A stretch of 16,066 nucleotides of DNA. Origin: JBIOWF01 sp044868295. Lineage in GTDB: Bacteria; Actinomycetota; Actinomycetes; Streptosporangiales; Streptosporangiaceae. Positions within the stretch are counted from its first letter, which is position 1, and each line of letters starts with the position of its first letter. The notes below the pieces were generated by a model, which did no database searches, was not told where the DNA came from, and was given only the letters and a program-made list of their open reading frames with translations. The stretch covers positions 1-16,066 of the forward strand of contig JBIOWF010000002.1 in assembly GCA_044868295.1 (NCBI GenBank). The letters are read 5' to 3'. The translations under genes were made by a program, and so were the position numbers. Shown here in pieces: positions 6,862 through 14,221 of this stretch.

Positions 6862-8387
6862 CATACGACCTCGCGATCATCGGGGCCGGGCCCGCCGGAA
6901 TGGCCGCCGCGGCGACGGCCTCGCGAGCCGGGCTGGGCGTCGCGCTGATCGACTCCGGGCTCCAGGTGGGCGGCCAGTTCTTCAGGCAGATCCCGTACGG
7001 CTTCCGCGCGGCGAAGCCTGGAGCGCTCCACCATGGATTCTCCAGGTTCGTACGGCTCCGCGACGCGCTCGGCGGCGTGGACGTCCTGACGGACCACCGA
7101 GTATGGGCCGTCGAGACGGGCGGCGCGGCGGCGTCTCCGGCGGGTGGGACAGCCGTACATTGCCTGGCAGGCCGTGATGAGCGGCCACGAACGATCCGGG
7201 CCCGGCGGCTGCTGATCGCGACGGGGGCCTACGACCGGACGCTGCCGTTCCCGGGCTGGGACCTGCCCGGCGTCCTCACGGCGGGCGGGGCCCAGGCGCT
7301 GCTGAAGGGCAATCTCGTGGCGGCCGGGCGGCGTGTGGTCGTCGCGGGCACCGGCCCCTTCCTCCTGCCCGTCGCCGCAGGGCTGGCCCAGGCGGGCTGC
7401 ACGGTCGTCGGCGTGTTCGAGGCCAACAACCCTTTCGGGTTCGAGGCGGGCAGCCGGTTCGGGCCCGTGCGGGACACCGGGGCCCGCTTCGGGCTTCTCG
7501 CCGAACTCCTCGCCCAGCCGGGGAAGGCCGCCGAGGCCGCGGGATACGTCGGCCGCCTCGCGCGGCACCGCGTGCCGTACCGGGGCAGGCATGCCGTGGT
7601 GGCGGCGCACGGTGACGGCGAGCTCACGCACGTCAGCGTCGCCAGGGTGGACCGCGACTGGCGGCCCGGCCGGGGCGGCCACCGGACGATCGAGTGCGAC
7701 ACCCTCGCCGTGAGCTACGGGTTCGTGCCGCAGCTCGACCTGCCGGTCCAGCTCGGCTGCGAAATCGTCCGCGACCGCGACGGAAGCCCGGTCGTGCGCG
7801 TCGATCCCGGATTCCGCACGTCGGTCCCCGGCGTCTACGCGGCGGGCGAGACCACCGGCGTCGGGGGAGCGGACCTCGCCGTGGTCGAAGGCGTCATCGC
7901 CGCCCGCGCCGTCGTGACGGACCTCGCCGCGGGCCAGGGCGGTCCGGACCCGGGCGGTACGGGCGCTGCGGACCAGGGCGGTGCGGGCCGGCGCGGGAGC
8001 CGGGCCCCGGCGCGGCTGGGCCGCCAAAGGGAACGGCTGGCCGCCTTCGCCGGGGCGCTCCAGGCGGCGTACCCGGTCAGGGACGGATGGACGTCCTGGC
8101 TGCGGGACGACACGCTCGTCTGCCGCTGCGAGGAGGTGCCCTACAGCCGGGTCAAGGAGGCCCAGGAGCTGGGGGCGACGGACGCGCGGTCGATCAAGCT
8201 GCTGGCCCGTCCCGGCATGGGGTGGTGCCAGGGACGGGTCTGCGGCTATGCCGTGGCCCGCCTGGCGGGGGAGGAGCCCGCGCCGCCCCGGCGGCCCATC
8301 GCGCAGCCCATCAGGCTCGGCGACCTCGCCGGGCCGCATGGCCGTACGGAATCGGCCGGAGAACCACGAGGAGAGGACATCCCATGA
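6858..8387 (+). CDS. FAD/NAD(P)-binding subunit (HcnB-like, alpha) with C-terminal [2Fe-2S] BFD-type domain
   Basis: 509 residues. The N-terminal FAD motif is IIGAGPAGMAAA (7-18). The central part has LLIATGAYDRTLPFPGW, then a second dinucleotide fold (VVVAGTGPFLLPVA). The conserved FAD-binding segment GVYAAGETTGVGGADLA is followed by a C-terminal bacterioferritin-associated-ferredoxin-like domain with four cysteines: C422, C424, C457 and C462 (C-R-C ... W-C-x4-C). This is the architecture of HcnB, OoxA/NoxA and the alpha subunit of bacterial D-hydroxyproline dehydrogenase. Between the two parts (about 355-385) lies a low-complexity Gly/Pro/Gln/Asp linker that varies little in base content and is likely flexible. 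ATG and stop each overlap the neighbouring genes by 4 bases. The electron acceptor cannot be told from sequence. Confidence 0.88.
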   Translation: MTYDLAIIGAGPAGMAAAATASRAGLGVALIDSGLQVGGQFFRQIPYGFRAAKPGALHHGFSRFVRLRDALGGVDVLTDHRVWAVETGGAAASPAGGTAVHCLAGRDERPRTIRARRLLIATGAYDRTLPFPGWDLPGVLTAGGAQALLKGNLVAAGRRVVVAGTGPFLLPVAAGLAQAGCTVVGVFEANNPFGFEAGSRFGPVRDTGARFGLLAELLAQPGKAAEAAGYVGRLARHRVPYRGRHAVVAAHGDGELTHVSVARVDRDWRPGRGGHRTIECDTLAVSYGFVPQLDLPVQLGCEIVRDRDGSPVVRVDPGFRTSVPGVYAAGETTGVGGADLAVVEGVIAARAVVTDLAAGQGGPDPGGTGAADQGGAGRRGSRAPARLGRQRERLAAFAGALQAAYPVRDGWTSWLRDDTLVCRCEEVPYSRVKEAQELGATDARSIKLLARPGMGWCQGRVCGYAVARLAGEEPAPPRRPIAQPIRLGDLAGPHGRTESAGEPRGEDIP

Positions 8388-9277
8388 CGACTCGCGAGAG
8401 ACCCTGGCACGGGGTGATGGTGGCCACGGCGCTGCCGCTGCGGCCGGATCTGTCCGTCGACTACGAGGCGTACGGCCGGCACTGCCGATGGCTGGTCGAG
8501 TCCGGCTGCGACGGGGTGGTGCCCAACGGGTCTCTGGGGGAGTACCAGACGCTGACCGCCGAGGAGCGCGCCCGTGTGGTGGAGACGGCGGTCGAGGCGG
8601 TCGGCGGCGACCGGGTCATGCCGGGTGTCGCCGCGTACGGCGCTCTCGAATCGCGCCGGTGGGCCGAGCAGGCGCGGGAGGCGGGCTGCGGGTCGGTCAT
8701 GCTGCTGCCGCCCAACGCCTACCGGGGCGACGACCACGCCGTGCTGGAGCACTACGGGCTCGTCGCCGGCGCGGGGCTGCCGATCGTGGCCTACAACAAC
8801 CCGATCGACACCAAGGTCGACCTGGTCCCGGAGTTGCTGGCCAGGCTGCACGGCGAGGGCCTGATCGTGGCGGTCAAGGAGTTCACCGGTGACGTACGGC
8901 GGGCCTACGAGATCGCCGAGCTGGCGCCGGATCTGGACCTGCTGATCGGGTCGGACGACGTGGTCCTCGAACTGGGCGTGGCGGGTGCGGCGGGCTGGGT
9001 CGCGGGGTACCCGAACGCCCTGCCCGAGTCGACGGTGGCGCTCTACCACGCCGCGCGAGCCGGAGACCTCGACACCGCGCTGCCGCTCTACCGGGCGCTG
9101 CACCCGCTGCTGCGCTGGGATTCCAAGACCGAGTTCGTGCAGGCCATCAAGCTTTCGATGGACATCGCCGGCCGGTACGGAGGCCCCTGCCGCCCCCCAA
9201 GGCAGCCGCTCCTCCCCGCGCAGGCGGCGGTTGTGCGCGCCGCCACCGAGAAGGCGATCGCGGGAGGGCTGAGATGA
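8384..9277 (+). CDS. pyrroline-4-hydroxy-2-carboxylate deaminase (DapA/dihydrodipicolinate synthase family)
   Basis: A 297-residue TIM-barrel Schiff-base enzyme. Signs of the family: the substrate carboxylate loop PNGSLGEYQTL (48-57, GTTGE in DapA), the tyrosine of VAYNNP (Y137), the Schiff-base lysine in VAVKEFTGD (K165), and GSDD near the C-terminal half. In this operon the expected reaction is deamination and decarboxylation-free opening of pyrroline-4-hydroxy-2-carboxylate to alpha-ketoglutarate semialdehyde plus ammonia, as shown for LhpC-type enzymes in Pseudomonas; true dihydrodipicolinate synthase is less likely given the neighbours. The ATG at 8384 overlaps the preceding stop, has a GAGGAGAGGA ribosome binding site just upstream, and starts the recognised domain. 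The reading frame stays open to 7694, but that part is a shadow of the alpha-subunit gene. Confidence 0.88.
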   Translation: MTTRERPWHGVMVATALPLRPDLSVDYEAYGRHCRWLVESGCDGVVPNGSLGEYQTLTAEERARVVETAVEAVGGDRVMPGVAAYGALESRRWAEQAREAGCGSVMLLPPNAYRGDDHAVLEHYGLVAGAGLPIVAYNNPIDTKVDLVPELLARLHGEGLIVAVKEFTGDVRRAYEIAELAPDLDLLIGSDDVVLELGVAGAAGWVAGYPNALPESTVALYHAARAGDLDTALPLYRALHPLLRWDSKTEFVQAIKLSMDIAGRYGGPCRPPRQPLLPAQAAVVRAATEKAIAGGLR

Positions 9278-10275
9278 GGTCCAAGAGGGTCTTTCACGCG
9301 GTCGACTCGCACACCGAGGGCATGCCCACGCGGGTCGTCACGGGCGGCGTCGGGGTCATCCCCGGCGCGACGATGGCCGAGCGGCGGGCGCACTTCATGG
9401 CCGACCTCGATCACATCCGGACGCTCCTGATGTTCGAGCCGCGCGGCCACGCGGCCATGAGCGGGGCGATCCTGCAGCCTCCCACCAGGCCGGACGCCGA
9501 CTGGGGAGTGCTCTACATCGAGGTCTCCGGCTGCCTGCCGATGTGCGGTCACGGCACCATCGGCGTCGCCACGGTTCTCGTGGAGACCGGCATGGTCGAG
9601 GTCACCGAGCCGGTGACGAGGATCCGGCTGGACACCCCGGCCGGGCTGGTGATCGCGTCCGTCCGCGTCGAGGACGGCGCGGCCACGGCGGTGACCATCC
9701 AGAATGTGCCCTCCTTCAGCGTGGCGCTCGGCCAGACGGTGAAGGTGCCCGGCTTCGGCGAGGTCGCCTACGACCTGGCCTATGGCGGCAACTTCTACGC
9801 GATCCTCTCGATCGAGTCGGTGGGCCTGCCGTTCGAGCGTTCCCACAAGCAGCAGATCCTCGACGCCGGGTTGGCGATCATGGAGGCGATCAACTCGGCG
9901 GCGGAGCCCGCTCATCCGGTGGATCCGGGCATTCGCGGCTGCCATCACGTGCAGTTCGTCGCCCCGGGCTCGGACGCCCGGCGTTCGCGGCACGCGATGG
10001 CGATACATCCGGGCTGGTTCGACCGGTCACCCTGCGGCACCGGCACGAGCGCCCGGATGGCGCAGCTGCACGCCCAGGGTTCCCTCGGCCTCGGTACGGA
10101 CTTCGTCAACGAGTCGTTCATCGGCACCCGGTTCGTCGGCCGCCTGGTGGAGGAGACCACAGTCGGACCATTCGCAGCCGTGGTCCCCACCATCACCGGC
10201 CGGGCCTGGATCACCGGCACGGCCCAGTATTTCCTCGATCCCAGAGACCCGTTCCCGAACGGGTTCCTCCTCTGA
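9274..10275 (+). CDS. 4-hydroxyproline 2-epimerase (proline racemase family)
   Basis: A 333-residue cofactor-independent racemase/epimerase. The two catalytic cysteines are both present: C91 in MCGHGTIG and C254 in DRSPCGTGTSARMA. This argues against trans-3-hydroxyproline dehydratase, where the second Cys is Thr. The opening segment VDSHTEGMPTRVV and the GNFYAI segment are also typical. Proposed reaction: trans-4-hydroxy-L-proline to cis-4-hydroxy-D-proline, the first step of the pathway whose next enzymes are encoded upstream in the operon. Plain proline racemase is possible, but the neighbours favour hydroxyproline. It is the last gene of the coupled operon: its ATG overlaps the deaminase stop, and 178 bases without a gene follow. 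Confidence 0.9.
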   Translation: MRSKRVFHAVDSHTEGMPTRVVTGGVGVIPGATMAERRAHFMADLDHIRTLLMFEPRGHAAMSGAILQPPTRPDADWGVLYIEVSGCLPMCGHGTIGVATVLVETGMVEVTEPVTRIRLDTPAGLVIASVRVEDGAATAVTIQNVPSFSVALGQTVKVPGFGEVAYDLAYGGNFYAILSIESVGLPFERSHKQQILDAGLAIMEAINSAAEPAHPVDPGIRGCHHVQFVAPGSDARRSRHAMAIHPGWFDRSPCGTGTSARMAQLHAQGSLGLGTDFVNESFIGTRFVGRLVEETTVGPFAAVVPTITGRAWITGTAQYFLDPRDPFPNGFLL

Positions 10276-10453
10276 GACAGTCCTCGCGGAAACCCGGACC
10301 AGATTGTGCCCCTGCGAAAAGGTACGATCACCTCTGGTCATCTCGCCGAAACCTGGCGGCCCCGGTCCGGGCCCGCGCGTCGGAGAGCGCGGGCATGGCC
10401 TGAGAGGACGTGGTGGCGGTGGCCGCCGCTTGGGAAGCACGCTAGGGAGTGTG

Positions 10454-11131
10454 ATGGCGTCGGGAGCTGAAGGGCTCGGCCTGCCGGTCGTGGGCGAGCG
10501 GCAGAGCCTGCGCGAGCAGGTGGCGCAGGCGCTGCGGGCCGCCCTCGTGGCGGGTGAGATGCGCCCCGGCGTCGTCTACTCCGCGCCGGTGCTCGCCGCC
10601 CAGTTCGGCGTCTCCGCGACGCCGGTGCGCGAGGCGATGCTCGACCTGGCCAAAGAACGTCTCGTGGAGGCGGTGCGCAACAAGGGCTTCCGGGTGACCG
10701 AGATGTCCGACCGCGACCTGGACGAGATCACCGAGATCCGGCAGCTCATCGAGGTGCCCACCGTCGCGCGGCTGGCGCGGACGTCCTCCCCGCCCGATTT
10801 CGAGCGCTTGCGGCCACTCGCCGAAGAGATCGTCTCTGCCGCCGAACGTTCCGATCTTTTGGCTTATGTCACCGCTGACCTGCGGTTTCACGTGGAACTA
10901 CTGTCGCTGTCGGGGAACTCGCATCTCGTCGAAGTGGTGCGTGATCTGCGCAGCCGAGCCCGTCTCTACGGACTGAGAGGGCTCGCCGAGCGTGGCATTC
11001 TGCCCAATTCGGCCCGCGAGCACGTCGACATCCTCGACGCTCTGGTCCGCGGCGACTCCACCGCGGCGGAAAGCATCATGAACCACCACATCCAGCATGT
11101 GCGGGGCATCTGGGCCAACCGGCCTGAGTGA
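10454..11131 (+). CDS. GntR-family transcriptional regulator, FCD (FadR/VanR) subgroup
   Basis: 225 residues. A GntR winged helix occupies about 18-82, with the recognition region FGVSATPVREAM (51-62). An all-helical FCD ligand domain (about 90-217) follows, with likely metal/ligand residues D142, H146 (in ADLRFHVEL), H190 and the HH at 211-212. FCD regulators respond to carboxylic or amino acid metabolites. Placed directly after the hydroxyproline genes, this one is the likely repressor of the operon, released by hydroxyproline or a pathway intermediate (inference). The ATG at 10454 is preferred: AGGGAG lies 4 bases upstream. The frame is open further upstream, but that part is a shadow of the epimerase gene. 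Its stop is 3 bases from the stop of the convergent EamA gene. Its own promoter is probably in 10276-10453, where no clear site stands out. Confidence 0.88.
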   Translation: MASGAEGLGLPVVGERQSLREQVAQALRAALVAGEMRPGVVYSAPVLAAQFGVSATPVREAMLDLAKERLVEAVRNKGFRVTEMSDRDLDEITEIRQLIEVPTVARLARTSSPPDFERLRPLAEEIVSAAERSDLLAYVTADLRFHVELLSLSGNSHLVEVVRDLRSRARLYGLRGLAERGILPNSAREHVDILDALVRGDSTAAESIMNHHIQHVRGIWANRPE

Positions 11132-11134
11132 GGC

Positions 11135-12043
11135 TCAGCCGAAGCGGGTGGCGCCGATCGAGGCGATGATGACGCAACCGATCGCCGCCCACTCCCGCAG
11201 GTCGAGCACCTCGCCGAGGACGAACAGGCCGACCAGCGCCCCGGCCGCGGGCTCCAGGCTCATCAGGATGCCGAAGACCCGTTTGGGCATCCGGCGCAGC
11301 GCCTCCAGCTCCAGCGAGTAGGGGATGACCGAGGAGAGCAGCCCCACCCCGGCGCCGAGCAGCAGCAGCTCCGGGTTCAGCAGGTCCTGGCCGCCCACGG
11401 TGACCCCGACAGGGGCGATCAGGACAAAGGAGACGAGCATCGCGAACGAGAGCCCGCTGGTGCCCGGGAACCGCTGCCCGGCCGCCGCGGCCACCACGAT
11501 GTACGCCGCCCAGAACAGCCCGGCCAGGGCGGCGAAACCGATGCCCGCCCAGCTGATCCTGGAGCCGGTGGCCTCCCCCCACGGGGCCAGCAGCACGATG
11601 CCCGTCCCGGCGAGGAACACCCAGGCCAGGTCGCGCCGCCGGTGCGAGGCGGCCACCGCCACTCCCAGGGGGCCGATGAACTCGATCGCCACCGCGATCC
11701 CGATCGGCAGCCGGGCGAGCGCCTCGTAGAACGACAGGTTCATCAGCGCCAGGATCGCGCCGAAGGCGAGCCCGACGAGGAGATCGCGCCGGCTCAGGCC
11801 GCGCAGCCGGGGGCGTGCCACGGCGCACAGGATCAGCGCTCCGGTCCCGATCCGCAGGAAGACGACGGCGGCCGGGGGCAGCTGCGTGAACAGGTTCTTG
11901 GCCAGGCCCGCCCCGAGCTGCACGGACAGGATCGCCAGCAGCACCAGACCCGAGGGCGGAACCGCGTCCGAGGCCGCCCGCAGCAGCACTCCGGGCCTGA
12001 TCCGGTACGGCTCGGCGGATCCGGAGATGGTCTGGGCGCTCAC
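11135..12043 (-). CDS. EamA/DMT-superfamily transporter (RhtA/YtfF-like)
   Basis: A 302-residue integral membrane protein with about ten hydrophobic segments forming two EamA repeats (about 30-150 and 165-300). Conserved features are FLRIGTGALIL in the first repeat, the small-residue segment SFYEALARLPIGIAVAIEF, and the second-repeat signature MSLEPAAGALVGLFVLGE. Relatives RhtA and YtfF export threonine, homoserine or other amino acids and metabolites; the substrate here is unknown. The start is a GTG with AAGGAG 7 bases upstream. The gene runs tail-to-tail with the GntR regulator. It may belong to the hydroxyproline island as an amino-acid transporter, or simply be a neighbour. It does not look like the ABC or symporter proteins that usually import hydroxyproline. 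Confidence 0.88.
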   Translation of the reverse strand: MSAQTISGSAEPYRIRPGVLLRAASDAVPPSGLVLLAILSVQLGAGLAKNLFTQLPPAAVVFLRIGTGALILCAVARPRLRGLSRRDLLVGLAFGAILALMNLSFYEALARLPIGIAVAIEFIGPLGVAVAASHRRRDLAWVFLAGTGIVLLAPWGEATGSRISWAGIGFAALAGLFWAAYIVVAAAAGQRFPGTSGLSFAMLVSFVLIAPVGVTVGGQDLLNPELLLLGAGVGLLSSVIPYSLELEALRRMPKRVFGILMSLEPAAGALVGLFVLGEVLDLREWAAIGCVIIASIGATRFG

Positions 12044-12290
12044 AGGATGGCTCCTTGTCCACGCATGTAAGGATCGTTCAGAAGGTTACTGCTTACCCAG
12101 AAAGCCCCGCAAGCCACCGAAACCGAGCGGTGTCTGTGGCCGCGGCGGTTCGCAGGGCGGTTCCGAAACACGCTCTCCACCGAACGACATGCCGGCGGCG
12201 TCCGGCAGGGCGGGGTCTGCCCGCCGCACGGTCGTTTGAATTCCACTCCCCACGGTCACGTTCGGCCGTACGAGCGCAGGGAGCCGCGTG
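12044..12290. other. gene-free gap between EamA and ABC permease genes
   Basis: 247 bp separates the EamA start from the 3' end of the permease gene (both minus strand). It should hold the EamA promoter and the exporter operon's terminator. The 12065-12100 part is AT-richer than its surroundings, which suits a promoter, but no convincing -35/-10 pair or strong hairpin could be picked. Confidence 0.4.
12051..12056 (-). promoter_or_regulatory. ribosome binding site for the EamA gene
   Basis: AAGGAG on the minus strand, 7 bases before the GTG at 12043. It fixes that start over an ATG in another frame at 12062. Confidence 0.7.
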
Positions 12291-13064
12291 TCACTCCCAG
12301 CGGAAGGTGCGGGCGGCGAGGGCGAGAGTGACGGCGGCCCAGGCGACCAGCACCAGCACCGGGCCGAGGGGGAGCGCGGCCCCCTGGGACAGGACCGAAC
12401 GCAGCCCGCTCGTGAGCGCGGTGATCGGCAGCAGTTCGAGCAGCGGCCGCACGCTCGCCGGGAACTTCGACACCGGGAAGATCACACCGCCGAGCCCGAG
12501 CAGGACGAGATAGACCAGGTTCGCCGCGGCCAGCGTGGCCTCGGCCCGCAGCGTCCCGGCCATCAGCAGGGCGAGCCCGCTGAACGCCGCCGTGCCGAGC
12601 ACGATCAGCAGCGCCGCCCACAGGGGGTTGCCCTTCGGTGACCAGCCCAGGAGCAGGGCGACCACGGTGACCGCCGCGACCTGGATCACCTCGACGGAGA
12701 TGACGGCCGTCGTCTTGGCGAGCAGCAGCCCGGCCCGCGACAGAGGGGTCGCCCCGAGGCGCTTCAGCACGCCGTACCGGCGCTCGAAGCCGGTCGCGAT
12801 CGCCTGCCCGGTGAACGCGGTGGACATGATCGCGAGTGCGAGCACACCCGGCGCGACGAAGTCGACCCGGGATCCGCCGACATCCACCAGCGGGGCCTTG
12901 GAGAAACCCAGCAGCAGCAGGATCGGGATGATCATTGTGAGCAGGAGCTGTTCCCCGTTGCGGAGCATCGCCCGCACCTCGGCGCCCGCCTGCGCGAGCA
13001 CCATCCGCGGCAGCGGCGCCGACCCCGGCCTGGGGGTGAAGTCGAGCGTGGTCGTGGAGTTCAC
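12291..13064 (-). CDS. ABC-2 type exporter permease
   Basis: A 257-residue membrane protein with six hydrophobic segments and the ABC-2 (DrrB-like) pattern. A soluble N-terminus is followed by LLLTMIIPILLLLGF, VDFVAPGVLALAIMSTAFTG, the amphipathic segment GFERRYGVLKRLGATPLSR (typical of the family), three further helices and a short tail ending RTFRWE. It forms an exporter with the ATPase encoded just upstream. The GTG start (13064) overlaps the ATPase stop by 4 bases (GTGA). The frame is open further upstream, but that part is a shadow of the ATPase gene. The substrate is unknown. In Streptomyces an equivalent pair lies between suf and ctaA, which suggests a link to heme or Fe-S supply, but that is inference from context. 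Confidence 0.92.
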   Translation of the reverse strand: MNSTTTLDFTPRPGSAPLPRMVLAQAGAEVRAMLRNGEQLLLTMIIPILLLLGFSKAPLVDVGGSRVDFVAPGVLALAIMSTAFTGQAIATGFERRYGVLKRLGATPLSRAGLLLAKTTAVISVEVIQVAAVTVVALLLGWSPKGNPLWAALLIVLGTAAFSGLALLMAGTLRAEATLAAANLVYLVLLGLGGVIFPVSKFPASVRPLLELLPITALTSGLRSVLSQGAALPLGPVLVLVAWAAVTLALAARTFRWE

Positions 13065-13969
13065 CGCAGCTCCCTGCCGGTGAGTTCGAGAAAGACGTCT
13101 TCCAGCGTGCGGCGCTCGATGCTGAGATCCTCCGTGGTGACGCCCTCGCTGGCGCACCAGGCGGTGACGGTCGCGAGCAACTCGGGGCCGACCTGTCCTT
13201 CGATGATGTAGTGGCCGGAGGGCGACTCCTTCGCGGCGCTTCCCTGCGGCAGCGCGCTCAGGAGCTCGTCCAGGTTGAGGCCGGGGCGGGCGCGGAAGCG
13301 GAGCTGCCGCTCGGCGCCGGTCAGCCTCGCGGGCGTCCCCGCGGCGACCACCCGGCCGTGGTCGATGATCACCACGTGGTCGGAGAGCTTCTCGGCCTCG
13401 TCCATGTGGTGCGTCGTGAGCACCACGGACACCCCGGCCTGCCGGAGCCCGTTGACCACGTCCCAGCAGGCCAGCCGCGCCTGCGGGTCGAGCCCGGCGG
13501 TCGGCTCGTCGAGGAAGACCAGCTCGGGCCGCCCGATGATGGCCCCGGCCAGCGACAGGCGCTGCTGCTGCCCGCCGGACAGCCGCCGGAACGGCGTGCG
13601 CGCGTGCTCGCTCAGGCCGAGCCGTTCCAGGAGCGCGGCGGGGTCCAGCGGGTCGGCGTAGAACCGCGCCACCAGGCGCAGCCACTCCCCGGCGCGCACG
13701 GCCGGAGGCACGCCCCCGGCCTGCAGCATCACGCCCAGGCGCGCCTTCAGCGAGGGGTCGGACGGGGTGCGGCCGAGAACCCGCACGGTGCCGGCGTCGG
13801 CGCGCCGGAACCCCTCGCAGATCTCGATCGTGGAGGTCTTCCCCGCGCCGTTGGGGCCGAGGATCGCGGTGACCTCACCGCTCGCGCACTCCAGCGTGAG
13901 CCCGTCGACGGCGGTGTTCCGTCCGTACCGCTTGACAAGATCGCGGACCTCGACGGCGGGGATGCTCAT
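13061..13969 (-). CDS. ABC transporter ATP-binding protein (DrrA-like)
   Basis: A 302-residue ATPase with every motif intact: Walker A GPNGAGKT (38-45), Q-loop MLQAGG (Q83), signature LSGGQ (130-134), Walker B LVFLDE (150-155), D-loop AGLDP and H-loop TTHHMDEAE (H187). The C-terminal extension after residue 225 is typical of DrrA/CcmA-like exporters and is probably regulatory. The ATG at 13969 is the natural family start. It is the first gene of a two-gene operon with the permease and is divergent from the VOC gene. Confidence 0.95.
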   Translation of the reverse strand: MSIPAVEVRDLVKRYGRNTAVDGLTLECASGEVTAILGPNGAGKTSTIEICEGFRRADAGTVRVLGRTPSDPSLKARLGVMLQAGGVPPAVRAGEWLRLVARFYADPLDPAALLERLGLSEHARTPFRRLSGGQQQRLSLAGAIIGRPELVFLDEPTAGLDPQARLACWDVVNGLRQAGVSVVLTTHHMDEAEKLSDHVVIIDHGRVVAAGTPARLTGAERQLRFRARPGLNLDELLSALPQGSAAKESPSGHYIIEGQVGPELLATVTAWCASEGVTTEDLSIERRTLEDVFLELTGRELR

Positions 13970-14047
13970 TGTGCCCCCGACGCGGAGGTTTCGGACCGGA
14001 TGCCGTCAGCCGCCCGCACGCTATCGGCCTCCCTCACCCAGATGGGA

Positions 14048-14057
14048 CAACTAGTTG
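14048..14057. promoter_or_regulatory. CAACTAGTTG palindrome in the divergent ABC/VOC promoter region
   Basis: A perfect 10-bp palindrome in the 252-bp gap between the divergent ABC ATPase gene and the VOC gene, within a locally AT-richer stretch (about 14040-14075) typical of actinobacterial promoters. It lies 79 bp upstream of the ABC start. A repressor site is plausible, but the binder is unknown. Confidence 0.35.
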
Positions 14058-14221
14058 ACGAGTCGAGTCTAGGGAGCGCGGGGGGCGCTCTCGCCGCCGG
14101 AGTCCTTGGGGGCGGTGGAGCATCGGTAAATGCTTGGGGTTAATCGGGCTAAGTCCGGCGTCTTCGCCGCAGGGGCGTGTAAGCCTTTGTGTGTCCTGTG
14201 TTACAGACCGAGGAGGTCGGC

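Noticed and set aside
6501..8339. Very long minus-strand open frame (612 codons) opposite the dehydrogenase subunits
   Set aside because: A high-GC shadow frame: no domain, skewed Arg/Pro/Ala/Gly composition, and it opposes genes with clear motifs.
10321..10332. GGTACGATCACC as a second GntR operator upstream of the regulator gene
   Set aside because: Only the outer GGT/ACC is symmetric and it does not share the GGTATACC core of 5226-5239.
12084..12097. GGTTACTGCTTACC as an operator for the EamA gene
   Set aside because: Imperfect dyad with only a few symmetric positions and wrong spacing relative to 5226-5239; chance is a fair explanation.
13211..14143. 310-codon plus-strand frame opposite the ABC ATPase gene
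   Set aside because: Antisense shadow of a fully conserved ATPase.
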